Positions 9,436 through 17,979 of a stretch of DNA of 64,000 bases are shown one piece after another. The notes beneath the pieces were generated by a model. It saw only the letters and a list, made by a program, of their open reading frames with translations, was not told the DNA's origin and searched no databases. Positions within the stretch are counted from its first letter, which is position 1; the number at the start of each line of letters is the position of its first letter. The stretch comes from JAQUBU01 sp036677685 (GTDB lineage: Bacteria > Bacillota > Syntrophomonadia > Syntrophomonadales > Syntrophomonadaceae), in NCBI GenBank assembly GCA_036677685.1, contig JAVBWA010000012.1, positions 1-64,000 on the forward strand, read 5' to 3'. The position numbers were made by a program, and so were the translations under genes.

Positions 9436-10917
9436 TTATTTACTGTAATCGATATGTTCCAGCAGGTCTGTACGACCTACAAGTTCTCTGACACTCTTCA
9501 TGCCGAATTTCTGCAGGATTTCTACCAGCTGATAATTCCAGGCATGATACATATTCGTTAAACGCTGGGTGGCCCATTCTTCATTAAATAGATCCGCCAG
9601 TTCCGAGTCGGTTGAGGCAATACCACGGGCGCAGCCGCGACCGGATTCACAGTTGCCGCAGCGCACACATTCTAAGGAGACCATTTCCGCCGTGCCGATT
9701 ACCGCTCCATCAGCGCCTAAGCAGATGGCCTTGGCCAGGTCGTGCGCAGTACGGATGCCGCCCGAGGCAATCAGGGTTACCACATCTCTTGCGCCTTCGG
9801 CCTTTAAGAAATTGTGCACCTTGGCAATGGCGTACTCAATTGGCATGGCGATGTTTTTCTTTGCTATATCCGGCGCTGCGCCGGTACCGCCGTAGCCGCC
9901 ATCGATATGGATGATATGGGCGCCGGCATAATAGGAACCGACCGCCACCATGTCCACATCATTGGGCGTGGAAACTTTGACTGAAACGAGGGCAATGGGG
10001 TTCATCTCCTTGATCCAGTCGATATGCTTCTTGTGATCTTCAATGGAATATACCGAATGGAAAGGAAACGGTGAAAAAAGGGACGTTCCTTTGACTGCCT
10101 CGCGCATTTTGGCAACACCTTCGGTATTCTTCTCGCCCAAGAGGTGGCCGCCCAAACCGGGTTTGGCGCCCTGGGCGTATTTGAATTCGACGATTTTAAC
10201 GCGCTGGATGGTTTCTTCTCGCACGCCAAAAAGGCCGGTGGCAACCTGAGTTATTACATGATCATCATAAGGCATTAAGACTTCCGGATAGCCGCCTTCT
10301 CCCGTGCAGGTAAAGGTATTCCATATAGCCGCGTTGTGGGCTTTGGAAACCATGGTAGACAGGCTGACGGATCCGAATGACATACCGCCGCCATAGACCG
10401 GAGTGGAAATAACCACCGGCGCTCTTCCGTCATTACGGCGATTGAGTGGTATTTCAGTTGAGATCTCGGACTTATCTACCTTGGGCGGATTGGCCGGGAA
10501 TTTGAAGCGCAATTTATCAAAGCCACCGCCGGAGTTGCCCACGTTATATTCAAGGTCGGTACGCTCTGGCGGATAACCTGTCTCGGCCATGATCCAGGTG
10601 CCGGTAATCATGTCTGCGGTCCAGCGGGGATCACCCAACGCTTCATACATGGGATTGAGCGATAGGCTCAATGCCTGGCGCGGACACTGGGAAATGCAAC
10701 AGAATTCCTTGGACTGGCATTCAAAGCCAATGCATTTGTAATCGATGGGCCGATTAACCCTGTTATGCCCTTCCGGCCGTTCATGCACGCCATATGGACA
10801 TGTCTTGGCGCAGGTGCCGCAATTGATGCAGTCATCCGACCGGGTAACCTTGTACTTGGGTACCTGGTGTTTAAAACGGGAAGGCATGTTTTTAATTTTT
10901 ACAGTTGATGGTTTCAT
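9436..10917 (-). CDS. ferredoxin-type glutamate synthase FMN-domain protein (GltB-like)
   Basis: This 493-aa protein begins with a two-cluster ferredoxin module (CINCGTCAKTCPYG and a second Cys set ending CISQCPRQAL). It continues as an FMN-binding TIM barrel of the glutamate synthase alpha subunit: GGGMSFGSVS, AQGAKPGLGGHLLGEKN, HIDGGYGGTGAAP and LIASGGIRTAHDLAKAICLGADGAVIG. A Cys cluster CVRCGNCESGRGCARGI follows, where GOGAT binds its 3Fe-4S. This is the archaeal-style architecture. I chose ATG 10917, preceded by GGGTGAG, over ATG 10929, which has no ribosome binding site. It probably oxidises reduced ferredoxin to drive amino transfer with the neighbouring GATase protein; the exact product is unproven. 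Confidence 0.88.
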   Translation of the reverse strand: MKPSTVKIKNMPSRFKHQVPKYKVTRSDDCINCGTCAKTCPYGVHERPEGHNRVNRPIDYKCIGFECQSKEFCCISQCPRQALSLSLNPMYEALGDPRWTADMITGTWIMAETGYPPERTDLEYNVGNSGGGFDKLRFKFPANPPKVDKSEISTEIPLNRRNDGRAPVVISTPVYGGGMSFGSVSLSTMVSKAHNAAIWNTFTCTGEGGYPEVLMPYDDHVITQVATGLFGVREETIQRVKIVEFKYAQGAKPGLGGHLLGEKNTEGVAKMREAVKGTSLFSPFPFHSVYSIEDHKKHIDWIKEMNPIALVSVKVSTPNDVDMVAVGSYYAGAHIIHIDGGYGGTGAAPDIAKKNIAMPIEYAIAKVHNFLKAEGARDVVTLIASGGIRTAHDLAKAICLGADGAVIGTAEMVSLECVRCGNCESGRGCARGIASTDSELADLFNEEWATQRLTNMYHAWNYQLVEILQKFGMKSVRELVGRTDLLEHIDYSK

Positions 10918-10938
10918 ATTCTCACCCATTTTTTTATT

Positions 10939-12333
10939 TTATTTAAATAATTTGCCGAATGTTTCCTGGTCGATCTCTTCAAAGAAGATGGCACGGCCAG
11001 TTTCTCCGCGCAACCGCCTGGCTTCGCGGATACCCATGGCGCCCATCATCTCAAGGATCTGGGAATGCCATGCGCCCATCAGGTTGACCATGCGCTGGGT
11101 AATGATATCCACTGATAATTTTTCGATGCCGTCCGGCAGAAGCAACAGCTTCTCCGGCTTTTCGTATAAACGGGCGCCTAAGGCGATTAAGAGCGGGATA
11201 TCTATCGCCGTCAAATCGCCGCCGCAGAGCATTGATTTAGGCACGTGCTCAGCCATGGCTATACCGCCGGAGAAGATCAGGGTAATTTCATCACGGATTC
11301 TCTCCTCGACCAGCTTCAAGTGCACGGAGCGGATGATATCCTTAATCAGACGCGGTTTGAAGTTAGCTTCTTTTTCTTTGTTTATCTCCTGGCCGCGATA
11401 ATCCGCCACGATCTGGATTACCTCCGCGCCGCTGTTTACCAGCTTGGAGACGATGCCTTCAATGCTGTTGGTGGCTGGAACGCGGATAATGGTTACCGCA
11501 TTGCTGATATTTTTGATGCGCTCTTTTATTGTTGCTAGTTTATCCGGCAGGGCATCAGTATAATCAATAGCGACCAAACGGGCGCTCTTTAGTATGTCTG
11601 CATACTTATCAATTTCACCCTCGGTAATGAACGGGATGATATTGGCTATATAGGTTTTCAGTTCCTGCTTAATATCAGCCGCCGGCAGAATAACGCAGGT
11701 ACTGATCTCGCTTGCGGCCTTGATCAGAGCAAGCATAACATTCGGGCTTAATTGCACCGGTGGTATATCAAAGAGAATAGGAATAGGGATATCAACGGTC
11801 AGATGCGGCTGCGACAACAGGCGACCTTCAGCGTCAAAGGTTAGATGGTTGTGCTTACGGCCCAGTTCCACACCGGTGTTTATATATTCACGACCGTGAA
11901 TTCCGTCACGCGTGGGGCGCACGATTTCCGACATGTCGGTCCACATGCTGTCAAAGCCTTCCCCGCTAAACGGCCCGCGGTATCCGGCGCCGGTCACGGG
12001 AACCTTGCCGTCTTCGGCTTGCTTCCAGAGCGTGAGGAACATGTCCGCTTTCCAGTAGGAACCGCTAATATTGACATAATCCTGGTGCAGGGATTTTTCC
12101 AGCGCTCCGCGCGGGCATTCCTGAATGCACCTGAAGCAGTTCCGGCATACCACCGTATTGGGGTCCGCCATTTTGCGCCGATCACCTTTTCTGCGCTTAT
12201 GGGCTTCATAGATACAGACCTTGGTGCACTTTCCGCAGTTGATACAGTTTTCTCCCCGGGTGATTTTGAACTTATAGAGATATTCCATCTCCAGCGGGGT
12301 AACTTTTGGATGAATATGATATTTCTTTGGCAT
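10939..12333 (-). CDS. second ferredoxin/GltB-like barrel protein, divergent
   Basis: This 464-aa relative of the downstream FMN protein keeps two 4Fe-4S motifs (CINCGKCTKVCIYEAH and CRNCFRCIQECPRGA) and a barrel end LIFSGGIAMAEHVPKSM. It lacks the GGYGGTG-type substrate loop and the Cys cluster after the barrel, so it is probably a structural or electron-transfer paralogue rather than a second active synthase. I chose ATG 12333 (MPKKYHIHPK), preceded by GAAGAGATGG; the frame also extends upstream through a palindrome that is more likely regulatory. The gap to the next gene is only about 20 bases. Confidence 0.82.
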   Translation of the reverse strand: MPKKYHIHPKVTPLEMEYLYKFKITRGENCINCGKCTKVCIYEAHKRRKGDRRKMADPNTVVCRNCFRCIQECPRGALEKSLHQDYVNISGSYWKADMFLTLWKQAEDGKVPVTGAGYRGPFSGEGFDSMWTDMSEIVRPTRDGIHGREYINTGVELGRKHNHLTFDAEGRLLSQPHLTVDIPIPILFDIPPVQLSPNVMLALIKAASEISTCVILPAADIKQELKTYIANIIPFITEGEIDKYADILKSARLVAIDYTDALPDKLATIKERIKNISNAVTIIRVPATNSIEGIVSKLVNSGAEVIQIVADYRGQEINKEKEANFKPRLIKDIIRSVHLKLVEERIRDEITLIFSGGIAMAEHVPKSMLCGGDLTAIDIPLLIALGARLYEKPEKLLLLPDGIEKLSVDIITQRMVNLMGAWHSQILEMMGAMGIREARRLRGETGRAIFFEEIDQETFGKLFK

Positions 12334-12381
12334 AATCTTTTTCCATCTCTTCTTTATAATTTTTACTTTAGTAATATATGG

Positions 12382-12405
12382 TTCTTGCCAAATATTTGGC
12401 AAGAA
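12382..12405. promoter_or_regulatory. 24-bp perfect palindrome inside the operon
   Basis: The half site TTCTTGCCAAAT is followed immediately by its exact complement ATTTGGCAAGAA. It lies in the 143-base gap between the FAD oxidase and the divergent GltB-like gene, about 50 bases ahead of the latter's start. A perfect palindrome of this length without a T run behind it suits a dimeric regulator's operator, possibly for an internal promoter. The regulator is unknown. Confidence 0.6.
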
Positions 12406-12476
12406 TTAAGGAATAAAGTACTAAAAATTGCTGTCTTTTGGAACTGATTGCAGAGCAATTTTCTTGTTATTTAAAA

Positions 12477-14327
12477 TTAACTCTTCCTGTCCACCATTTC
12501 CCAATATTCCTTGCTTTGATCAACTTTTTTCAGGAAATCGGCAATCTGTTCTTCCGGACGGCCGTATGTCCCTTCAAGCCTTTTTTCCAGCGCATCCCAG
12601 AGCATCATGAGCTCAAGGTTGGTCTGGCATATCTCTTCACAGGCCTTGCAGTGCATACACTTGAAAGCCAGGGCTGCTTCTTCCGGGGTTACGTTTTTGC
12701 CTTCCAGCAGTTTTTTGCCCAAGGCCAGCTTACCCCGGGCTGTTATCGCTTCATTGCCGGTTACCAGATAGGCTGGACATACGGCTATACAGTTGCCGCA
12801 TTTGGCGCAGGCATGTACGCTGAGTTCAGCATCAAGGCTGTCGAGCTTCTGGTCTTTACCGAAAATCATTCTGGCGAGCCTGCCGGTGACTGGCGCTAAG
12901 AAGATCATCACCTGCATGCTTATACCTAAGAAGAATGGATTAAACATCTGAGCCGGAATGTTAAAGAATTTGGATTTTATCGCAAAGAATTTGCCGGGAT
13001 TCATGATATTATTCGGATCAACCTTGGCTTTATAGGCCCGGAGTTCCTTCTGTTTGTCTTTGCTGTATAAATGATTGATAAAAGAGGCATTCCAGATGCC
13101 AAGGCCATACGGTTCGGCGCCCATGTTTAAAGCCGTCTGAGTCAGCATCGGAACCAGGGCCATATTGAGATAGTATTTAAATTTTCTTGAGTCGCACAGA
13201 TAAGGAGTCATCACGAGCGCGTGTTTTTTGTCCAGAATGTAGGAATCAATACACACTTCCACCCCGAAAGCGGTCCCCATTTTTTGGGCCTTCTCAATAA
13301 AGGCGGCAACCTTCTGGATGGGGATAATGGTTTCACTGGTCAGGATGCTCGGACCCAGGCGTTTGGCTTTGGCGCCAAAGAGACGCTCGTTCCATAAATA
13401 ACTGGCCACATAACCGGGTGCTTCATCAATGCCGGCCGTTTTTGACAAAAATGTTATAAATTTCTGATCATCATCCGCGCTGCTCAATTCCACCAAAACA
13501 GCGGTACTCTTTTTAAACACATTATCGTGCATGACCTCATTGGTATCGCTCATATGGTTTTCATCCAGGAAGCGGATGACATTCACGCTGATGCTTTCTT
13601 TCTCTTTACTGTTTACAAAGCGATCAATAAAATCAAAGGCTGCATACGCATTTCCAAAATAGAGCAGGTGCGAAAAAGACGCCGGCGGTGTTGGTCTAAG
13701 AGTGAGGGTTACTTCCACAATGATGCCGAAGATGCCTTCGGTAGAGATATAATAGGTAAATTCTTTGTCAGCCGGAGTCAGCGTTTTGGCTTCACCCGAG
13801 GCGGTCACCACGGTCATGGACTGGATTTGTTTTGACAGGTGCCCATAGCGGAAACTGTTGATACTGTAGCCACCGGTCGCAATCCATCCCGCTACTGTGG
13901 AAAATTTGCTTGATGGATAAGTCATCAAAGACAGTCCCTGCTTTTTGGCCACGATGTCTATATCGCTCCAGCGCGCACCCGCTTCAACTCGGGCGGTCTT
14001 TTGTTCCGGATTGATTTCGATGATTTTTCTAAAAGGGGACAGATCAATTACGATCCCGGCTTTGGTAGGGACGACGCCGCCAAATCCCCATGAAGCGGCT
14101 CCGCGTGGTATAACCGGAATTTTCTTCTCATTGGCAAAGGCTAAAACCTTTTTAATTTCTGCGACGTTTTTAGGCTGCACCACGAAAGATGGCTGCGTTT
14201 TAAATAACAGTTTGGTCATGAAAGAGGGTATGTCGCCGATGTCATGGCTGTACATCTCTTTCTCTTCCGGTTTGTCGATAATTTTTATATCGCCTGCAAT
14301 TGTTCTAAACTCTTCTATTATTTTCAT
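12477..14327 (-). CDS. FAD-linked oxidase with C-terminal ferredoxin domain (GlcD/GlcF-like)
   Basis: In this 616-aa protein residues from about 30 to 215 form a PCMH-type FAD-binding domain (PVIPRGAASWGFGGVVP, ATGGYSINSFRYGHLS), followed by the FAD-oxidase C-terminal domain. A hydrophobic segment near 485-505 precedes two 4Fe-4S motifs, CAKCGNCIAVCPAY and CMHCKACEEICQTN. Relatives oxidise 2-hydroxyacids (glycolate, lactate) and pass electrons through Fe-S clusters. I chose ATG 14327, preceded by GATGGGGAC. As first gene of the leftward operon it could supply or accept electrons for the GltB-like proteins; the substrate is not predictable. Confidence 0.87.
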   Translation of the reverse strand: MKIIEEFRTIAGDIKIIDKPEEKEMYSHDIGDIPSFMTKLLFKTQPSFVVQPKNVAEIKKVLAFANEKKIPVIPRGAASWGFGGVVPTKAGIVIDLSPFRKIIEINPEQKTARVEAGARWSDIDIVAKKQGLSLMTYPSSKFSTVAGWIATGGYSINSFRYGHLSKQIQSMTVVTASGEAKTLTPADKEFTYYISTEGIFGIIVEVTLTLRPTPPASFSHLLYFGNAYAAFDFIDRFVNSKEKESISVNVIRFLDENHMSDTNEVMHDNVFKKSTAVLVELSSADDDQKFITFLSKTAGIDEAPGYVASYLWNERLFGAKAKRLGPSILTSETIIPIQKVAAFIEKAQKMGTAFGVEVCIDSYILDKKHALVMTPYLCDSRKFKYYLNMALVPMLTQTALNMGAEPYGLGIWNASFINHLYSKDKQKELRAYKAKVDPNNIMNPGKFFAIKSKFFNIPAQMFNPFFLGISMQVMIFLAPVTGRLARMIFGKDQKLDSLDAELSVHACAKCGNCIAVCPAYLVTGNEAITARGKLALGKKLLEGKNVTPEEAALAFKCMHCKACEEICQTNLELMMLWDALEKRLEGTYGRPEEQIADFLKKVDQSKEYWEMVDRKS

Positions 14328-14385
14328 ATTGTCCCCATCTCTTTTTGTTCCGTAGTTGGTCATTTATAGCAAGATAAAGGCAAAT

Positions 14386-14443
14386 AAAAAAACGCCTTAA
14401 GATAGTGCTGCAATATATCCTGCAACAACCTAACTTAAGGACG
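14386..14443 (-). terminator. leader terminator (attenuator) ahead of the FAD oxidase operon
   Basis: On the minus strand CG-CCTTAAG pairs with CTTAAGGCG (one bulged base), and seven T follow. The loop holds a second stem (TGTTGCA with TGCAGCA). It lies about 60 bases ahead of the first gene and downstream of a good promoter, so it would stop transcripts before the operon unless prevented. An alternative stem GGAC/GTCC overlaps its 5' arm. Confidence 0.6.
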
Positions 14444-14465
14444 CCTTTGTCCATAAGATATTCAT
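14430..14465 (-). CDS. possible 11-aa leader peptide (attenuation)
   Basis: ATG at 14465 opens a frame MNILWTKASLS that ends with TAG inside the 5' arm of the leader terminator. A ribosome on this frame would melt or uncover the terminator stem, as in classical attenuators. The Shine-Dalgarno sequence is weak (TTGGAT), so the call is tentative. Confidence 0.3.
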   Translation of the reverse strand: MNILWTKASLS

Positions 14466-14500
14466 TTAATCCAATTCAAATGATCAATCTAGCTTTTGAT

Positions 14501-14529
14501 ATTATATATGCATAACATTGTTAATACAA
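14501..14529 (-). promoter_or_regulatory. promoter of the FAD oxidase/glutamate-synthase-like operon
   Basis: On the minus strand TTGTAT and a perfect TATAAT are separated by 17 bases. It lies about 35 bases upstream of the possible leader peptide. Confidence 0.6.
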
Positions 14530-14627
14530 TAGGTAATATGAAGAAATATTGTATACTTTTTTTGATGGATACCATGCCGCAAAGTACCTATAACAGCATT
14601 TTGCCACCCTGCTGATTAAAATAATAG

Positions 14628-14870
14628 ACTCTTTTAAATCCTTATTTTGGTGTAACAATGCCAGATGGTTCAATGAGCCCCTTAGTTCCTGATGGTACAC
14701 ACCTTCAATTAAATGACCCCTCCAATGTAAGTAACGGCGATATTGTAGTTACCCTTGTTGCCAAAGACAAATACATTATCCGTCGTTATGTTCCTGTAGA
14801 TAATAAAGTAATCCTCATTGCCGAAAACACTTCATTTGAACCATTAACCTTTTCCAAAAAGTCTTTTTAA
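14628..14870 (+). pseudogene. remnant of a phage-type repressor (S24/LexA-like C-terminal domain)
   Basis: The frame is open from about 14628 and reads NPYFGVTMPDGSMSPLVPDG, the Ser nucleophile motif of S24 peptidase domains. It continues GDIVVTLVAKDKYIIRRYV, where the catalytic Lys region normally lies; here Arg-Arg stands in its place. It has no HTH domain and ends early (FSKKSF). This is only about the C-terminal third of such a repressor, so it is a remnant of an earlier phage or ICE. Confidence 0.6.
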
Positions 14871-15070
14871 AAAAATATCGAAGATATTTCTTTAAACTCG
14901 CTCTCTTTGACAAGCTTGAATATTTTCTTGCCTTTAACGAGGATACCGTGCTCCTCCATGAATTCACCTGTGTTGACGTCTACGATGTTGACATTAAAAA
15001 GCAGAAGATATCCGTCAGGTGATACGGACCATTCGGGAACTGTTTTACGTCTTAAGTCTAATTGCACCAC
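14867..15070 (-). CDS. hypothetical protein, possibly a remnant (67 aa)
   Basis: The frame has plausible protein composition (VPEWSVSPDGYLLLFNVNI, then a Lys-rich end), starts at GTG 15070 and has no clear ribosome binding site; the open frame extends a further 12 codons upstream. Its end overlaps the repressor remnant tail to tail. I do not recognise a family. Confidence 0.3.
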   Translation of the reverse strand: MVQLDLRRKTVPEWSVSPDGYLLLFNVNIVDVNTGEFMEEHGILVKGKKIFKLVKESEFKEISSIFF

Positions 15071-15112
15071 ACTCCCGGTTTTCTCATTCCTAAAAGGATG
15101 ACAACGTCATAA

Positions 15113-16000
15113 TTAATTCCTATGGAAATTTAAAATATTTGTATTATCAAAATATGAATCAACTGATTGTACTTTCTTACCCAAGACTATTCCAACAATA
15201 ATCCACAAAGATACTGCCACAACCAAATAGAATATAAAGAGTGTATATCCACCTTTTGACAATCTTAAAATAAAGAGTAAGAAAGTTGTCAGACTTGAAT
15301 GCATTAGCATTACTGGAATCAAGCTGTTTGTGTGTTCATGAACCCATACAAGGATTATTCTAAAAGGTATCAGGACTGCGTAATGGGAAAAGAGACCTGG
15401 AAGAAATTGATTCCAGTCGATTTTTCCATTTATATCTCCACTTCCCCAAAATACAGGAAGGAAGTGCCATGCTCCCCATAGAACTCCAATAATAAGTCCT
15501 GTCTTAAAAATGCTATCACGGAATCTTAGTTTAGGTGTCGCAAAGCCTGTCCACCCAATTTCTTCAAACAATCCTCCTCCTATTAGGCCAGTTAGAACTC
15601 CCATAATTATCAAACTCATTCTATTTTCTTCAGTTATTAATACTGGAATGAAGTCTGATGAAAAGTGTGAAAGAATGAAAAGTATAATACACAATAATGC
15701 AGGTACCATCAAAATACTAAAAGCATACCATTTAATGTTAATTTTCCATCTAAATAATCTGGATTTCAATTCATGAAAGCCTGGTTTGCCATAAATGACT
15801 CCTGTTAATAACAAACTAACCACGGTTGGCCCCACAAGAAATGGAATTAGAGCAATTGGGCCAATCTCTTCAAATTGTGTGCTGGTTGTAGGCATTCCCA
15901 TGAAAAAAGACACGATAATAACGCCGCTCCATGAAATGATAAAAGTTAGAATAAAATACGCTAATACCGGGTATTGTTTAATTACTTTTTTCATATTCAT
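15113..16000 (-). CDS. CPBP family intramembrane metalloprotease (CAAX protease/Abi)
   Basis: This 295-aa protein has about eight hydrophobic segments. The family motifs are intact: EEIGWTGFATPKL (the EExxxR-like glutamates), GVLWGAWHFLP with the zinc-binding His, and MLMHSSLTT with the last His. Members act in the membrane in prenyl-protein-like processing or bacteriocin self-protection. GGAGGGTAAGGA precedes ATG 16000. It appears to be a single-gene unit; the substrate is unknown. Confidence 0.85.
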   Translation of the reverse strand: MNMKKVIKQYPVLAYFILTFIISWSGVIIVSFFMGMPTTSTQFEEIGPIALIPFLVGPTVVSLLLTGVIYGKPGFHELKSRLFRWKINIKWYAFSILMVPALLCIILFILSHFSSDFIPVLITEENRMSLIIMGVLTGLIGGGLFEEIGWTGFATPKLRFRDSIFKTGLIIGVLWGAWHFLPVFWGSGDINGKIDWNQFLPGLFSHYAVLIPFRIILVWVHEHTNSLIPVMLMHSSLTTFLLFILRLSKGGYTLFIFYLVVAVSLWIIVGIVLGKKVQSVDSYFDNTNILNFHRN

Positions 16001-16471
16001 TCCTTACCCTCCTAAAAACAAGAACGGTTTCAACAGCTCCTATTATCTTCCATATATTAACTATACTGTACAATCAACCTTTAAACAACATAATAAGGCA
16101 TGACTACGACTTTTTGCTTTGTTACAAGAAGCAACCCGTGTAACCCAGTGCAAAATGACATCATCGCAGTAAATACCTCGGGCAGAATACTGTCAACACT
16201 GTTCGGATAATCATCTCAGTGCGACTTTTTCTCGTCCATCTGATTTATATAAAGATCCGCCTGTTTTTAAATAGGCTTTTGTGTTTCTTGGGAAGTCATG
16301 CAAATTTGATTAGTCGTCTATAATTATTTCTAAGACACAATATAATTAACTGCTAGATCAAATCTGTTTATAGATCTCAGATTGTAAGTTTCACAGATTG
16401 ATTACCGCCCCATTAATTGAATGATTATAATTAATAGACTTTTTCAGGTTCAATTTGTGAGATTTAAGTAA
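16001..16471. other. gene-free AT-rich spacer
   Basis: I see no gene or RNA with support in these 471 bases. The promoter of the CPBP gene should lie at its left end on the minus strand. Confidence 0.4.
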
Positions 16472-17629
16472 TTAGATGGAAAGAAAACAAATATGAACGA
16501 GAACCACTTCCGGATGATTACCGATCCTGATGGGTGGCCCCCAGGTGCCGAAACCACAGGAGACTAGAACTTGGAGGGTGTCCTTGCGCAGGTATCCCCA
16601 ATCATCTTCATACAAGGCACGGGTAATGTATTGGTTGGGCGCAATCTGGCCCAGGTGTGTATGGCCTGAGAACTGGAGGTCAACCTGGTTAACCCGGGCT
16701 TCTTCAAGGTTAAAAGGCTCGTGGTCCATTAATATAACCGGTAAAGCGGCAGGATCGATCCCTTTTATCAATTCGGACAGATCCGGCCGCCTGCCGCCAA
16801 CCTGGGTTCCTCGCAACCGATCATCCCGCCCAATTAGATAAAAAGCTGAATCAACCGATACCGCTGCATCACGTAAAAGAGTTACATTACCGGCTTTGAG
16901 ATAGGCTGGAAGGTTATCGGCCTGACCGCTAATATATTCATGGTTGCCCAGGATGGCAAACGAGCCAAAACGGCTATTTAATTGCCCAAGGACTTCCGGT
17001 ATTTCCCGTTCGGTCTGGAGATCCACACCTTCATCGATAATATCCCCCACCAGTACGACGAGATCAGGATGGAGTCCGTTCACCATATTAACCATGGTTG
17101 AAAGCCGATTAACACCCACGATCCATCCCAGATGAATATCAGAGACCATAGCAATATCAAGCTTGTCAAGGGGGCTGTTTTTCTTGGGCAGTACCAGATT
17201 ATATTCTTTGACTACTGGGTGCCAGGCGTTCCAGGTTCCATAAATGAGAAAACAACAAACCAGTCCGCAGGTACAAAGAAAGACCGGCAAGCGCCATTGC
17301 TCCCAGGGAATTGGCGGCACCGGGACGATCCCGATGATAAAACGCAGCAGATCAACCGAGATTAAAATTAGTAGAAAGTAATACCAGGCAGCCATCCAGT
17401 AGGAACCTGCAAACATCAAGATACGGGTCGGGGCATCCTGCAGTGCCCGAGCAGCAAAACGGGCCACAAGAAAGAGACTAGCCAGAATGGCAACACTCCA
17501 AACCCAGGCCCAGGCCCAGGGACGAGAATAGGGGGCTATGGCCTGCCATCCCCGTATAGTTATATAATAATTGATGCCACCATAAATAAAGATGAATATC
17601 GCAACAAAGCCTATAAGCATACGGTTCAT
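16472..17629 (-). CDS. membrane-anchored metallophosphoesterase
   Basis: Residues 1-140 of this 385-aa protein hold about four membrane segments. The rest is a calcineurin-like phosphoesterase with all metal motifs: MVSDIHLG, VLVGDIIDEG, LGNHEY, MDHEP and FSGHTHLGQ. This matches the YkuE/YaeI-type membrane-associated phosphodiesterases. I chose ATG 17629 because AAGGAG stands ten bases before it. The frame stays open for 105 more codons upstream, but that part is an unrelated dehydrogenase fragment. Confidence 0.88.
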   Translation of the reverse strand: MNRMLIGFVAIFIFIYGGINYYITIRGWQAIAPYSRPWAWAWVWSVAILASLFLVARFAARALQDAPTRILMFAGSYWMAAWYYFLLILISVDLLRFIIGIVPVPPIPWEQWRLPVFLCTCGLVCCFLIYGTWNAWHPVVKEYNLVLPKKNSPLDKLDIAMVSDIHLGWIVGVNRLSTMVNMVNGLHPDLVVLVGDIIDEGVDLQTEREIPEVLGQLNSRFGSFAILGNHEYISGQADNLPAYLKAGNVTLLRDAAVSVDSAFYLIGRDDRLRGTQVGGRRPDLSELIKGIDPAALPVILMDHEPFNLEEARVNQVDLQFSGHTHLGQIAPNQYITRALYEDDWGYLRKDTLQVLVSCGFGTWGPPIRIGNHPEVVLVHICFLSI

Positions 17630-17944
17630 CGGTTTGCTCCTTACTGGATTATAGTTCAATAGGGGATGATATTCTCCAGCTATGCTAGCAGAATTATTCG
17701 ATTGTGAAATGCTACTCTTCCATGTCTTGATTAATCCGGGTTGCACTGGCGTCCATCCAAAGCGTTCACGAGTCATAGCGCTCACTACCGGAATGTCTAT
17801 GGATGCGGGGCACCCCAGCCAACCGATATGGGTGGCGTCTTCTTCGACAGATATGGCAGTAACCAGCAGGTTCAGGCGCGATGCAGCTTGCGACATCCAA
17901 GCGAGCGAGGCCAACCACCTCATGTCCAAGGCGCGGGTTAACAT
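17630..17944 (-). pseudogene. C-terminal fragment of an NAD-dependent epimerase/SDR protein
   Basis: The translated stretch contains GWLGCPASIDIPVVSAMTRE and RFGWTPVQPGLI, typical of the C-terminal end of atypical SDR proteins of the NAD(P)-binding family. The Rossmann N-terminal half is absent: just upstream lies the RND pump gene. No stop separates it from the phosphoesterase frame, so the two read as one open frame. It is a deletion remnant. Confidence 0.6.
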
Positions 17945-17979
17945 CGATATTCTAACAGGTTGCCTTAGTTGCTTGGTGT

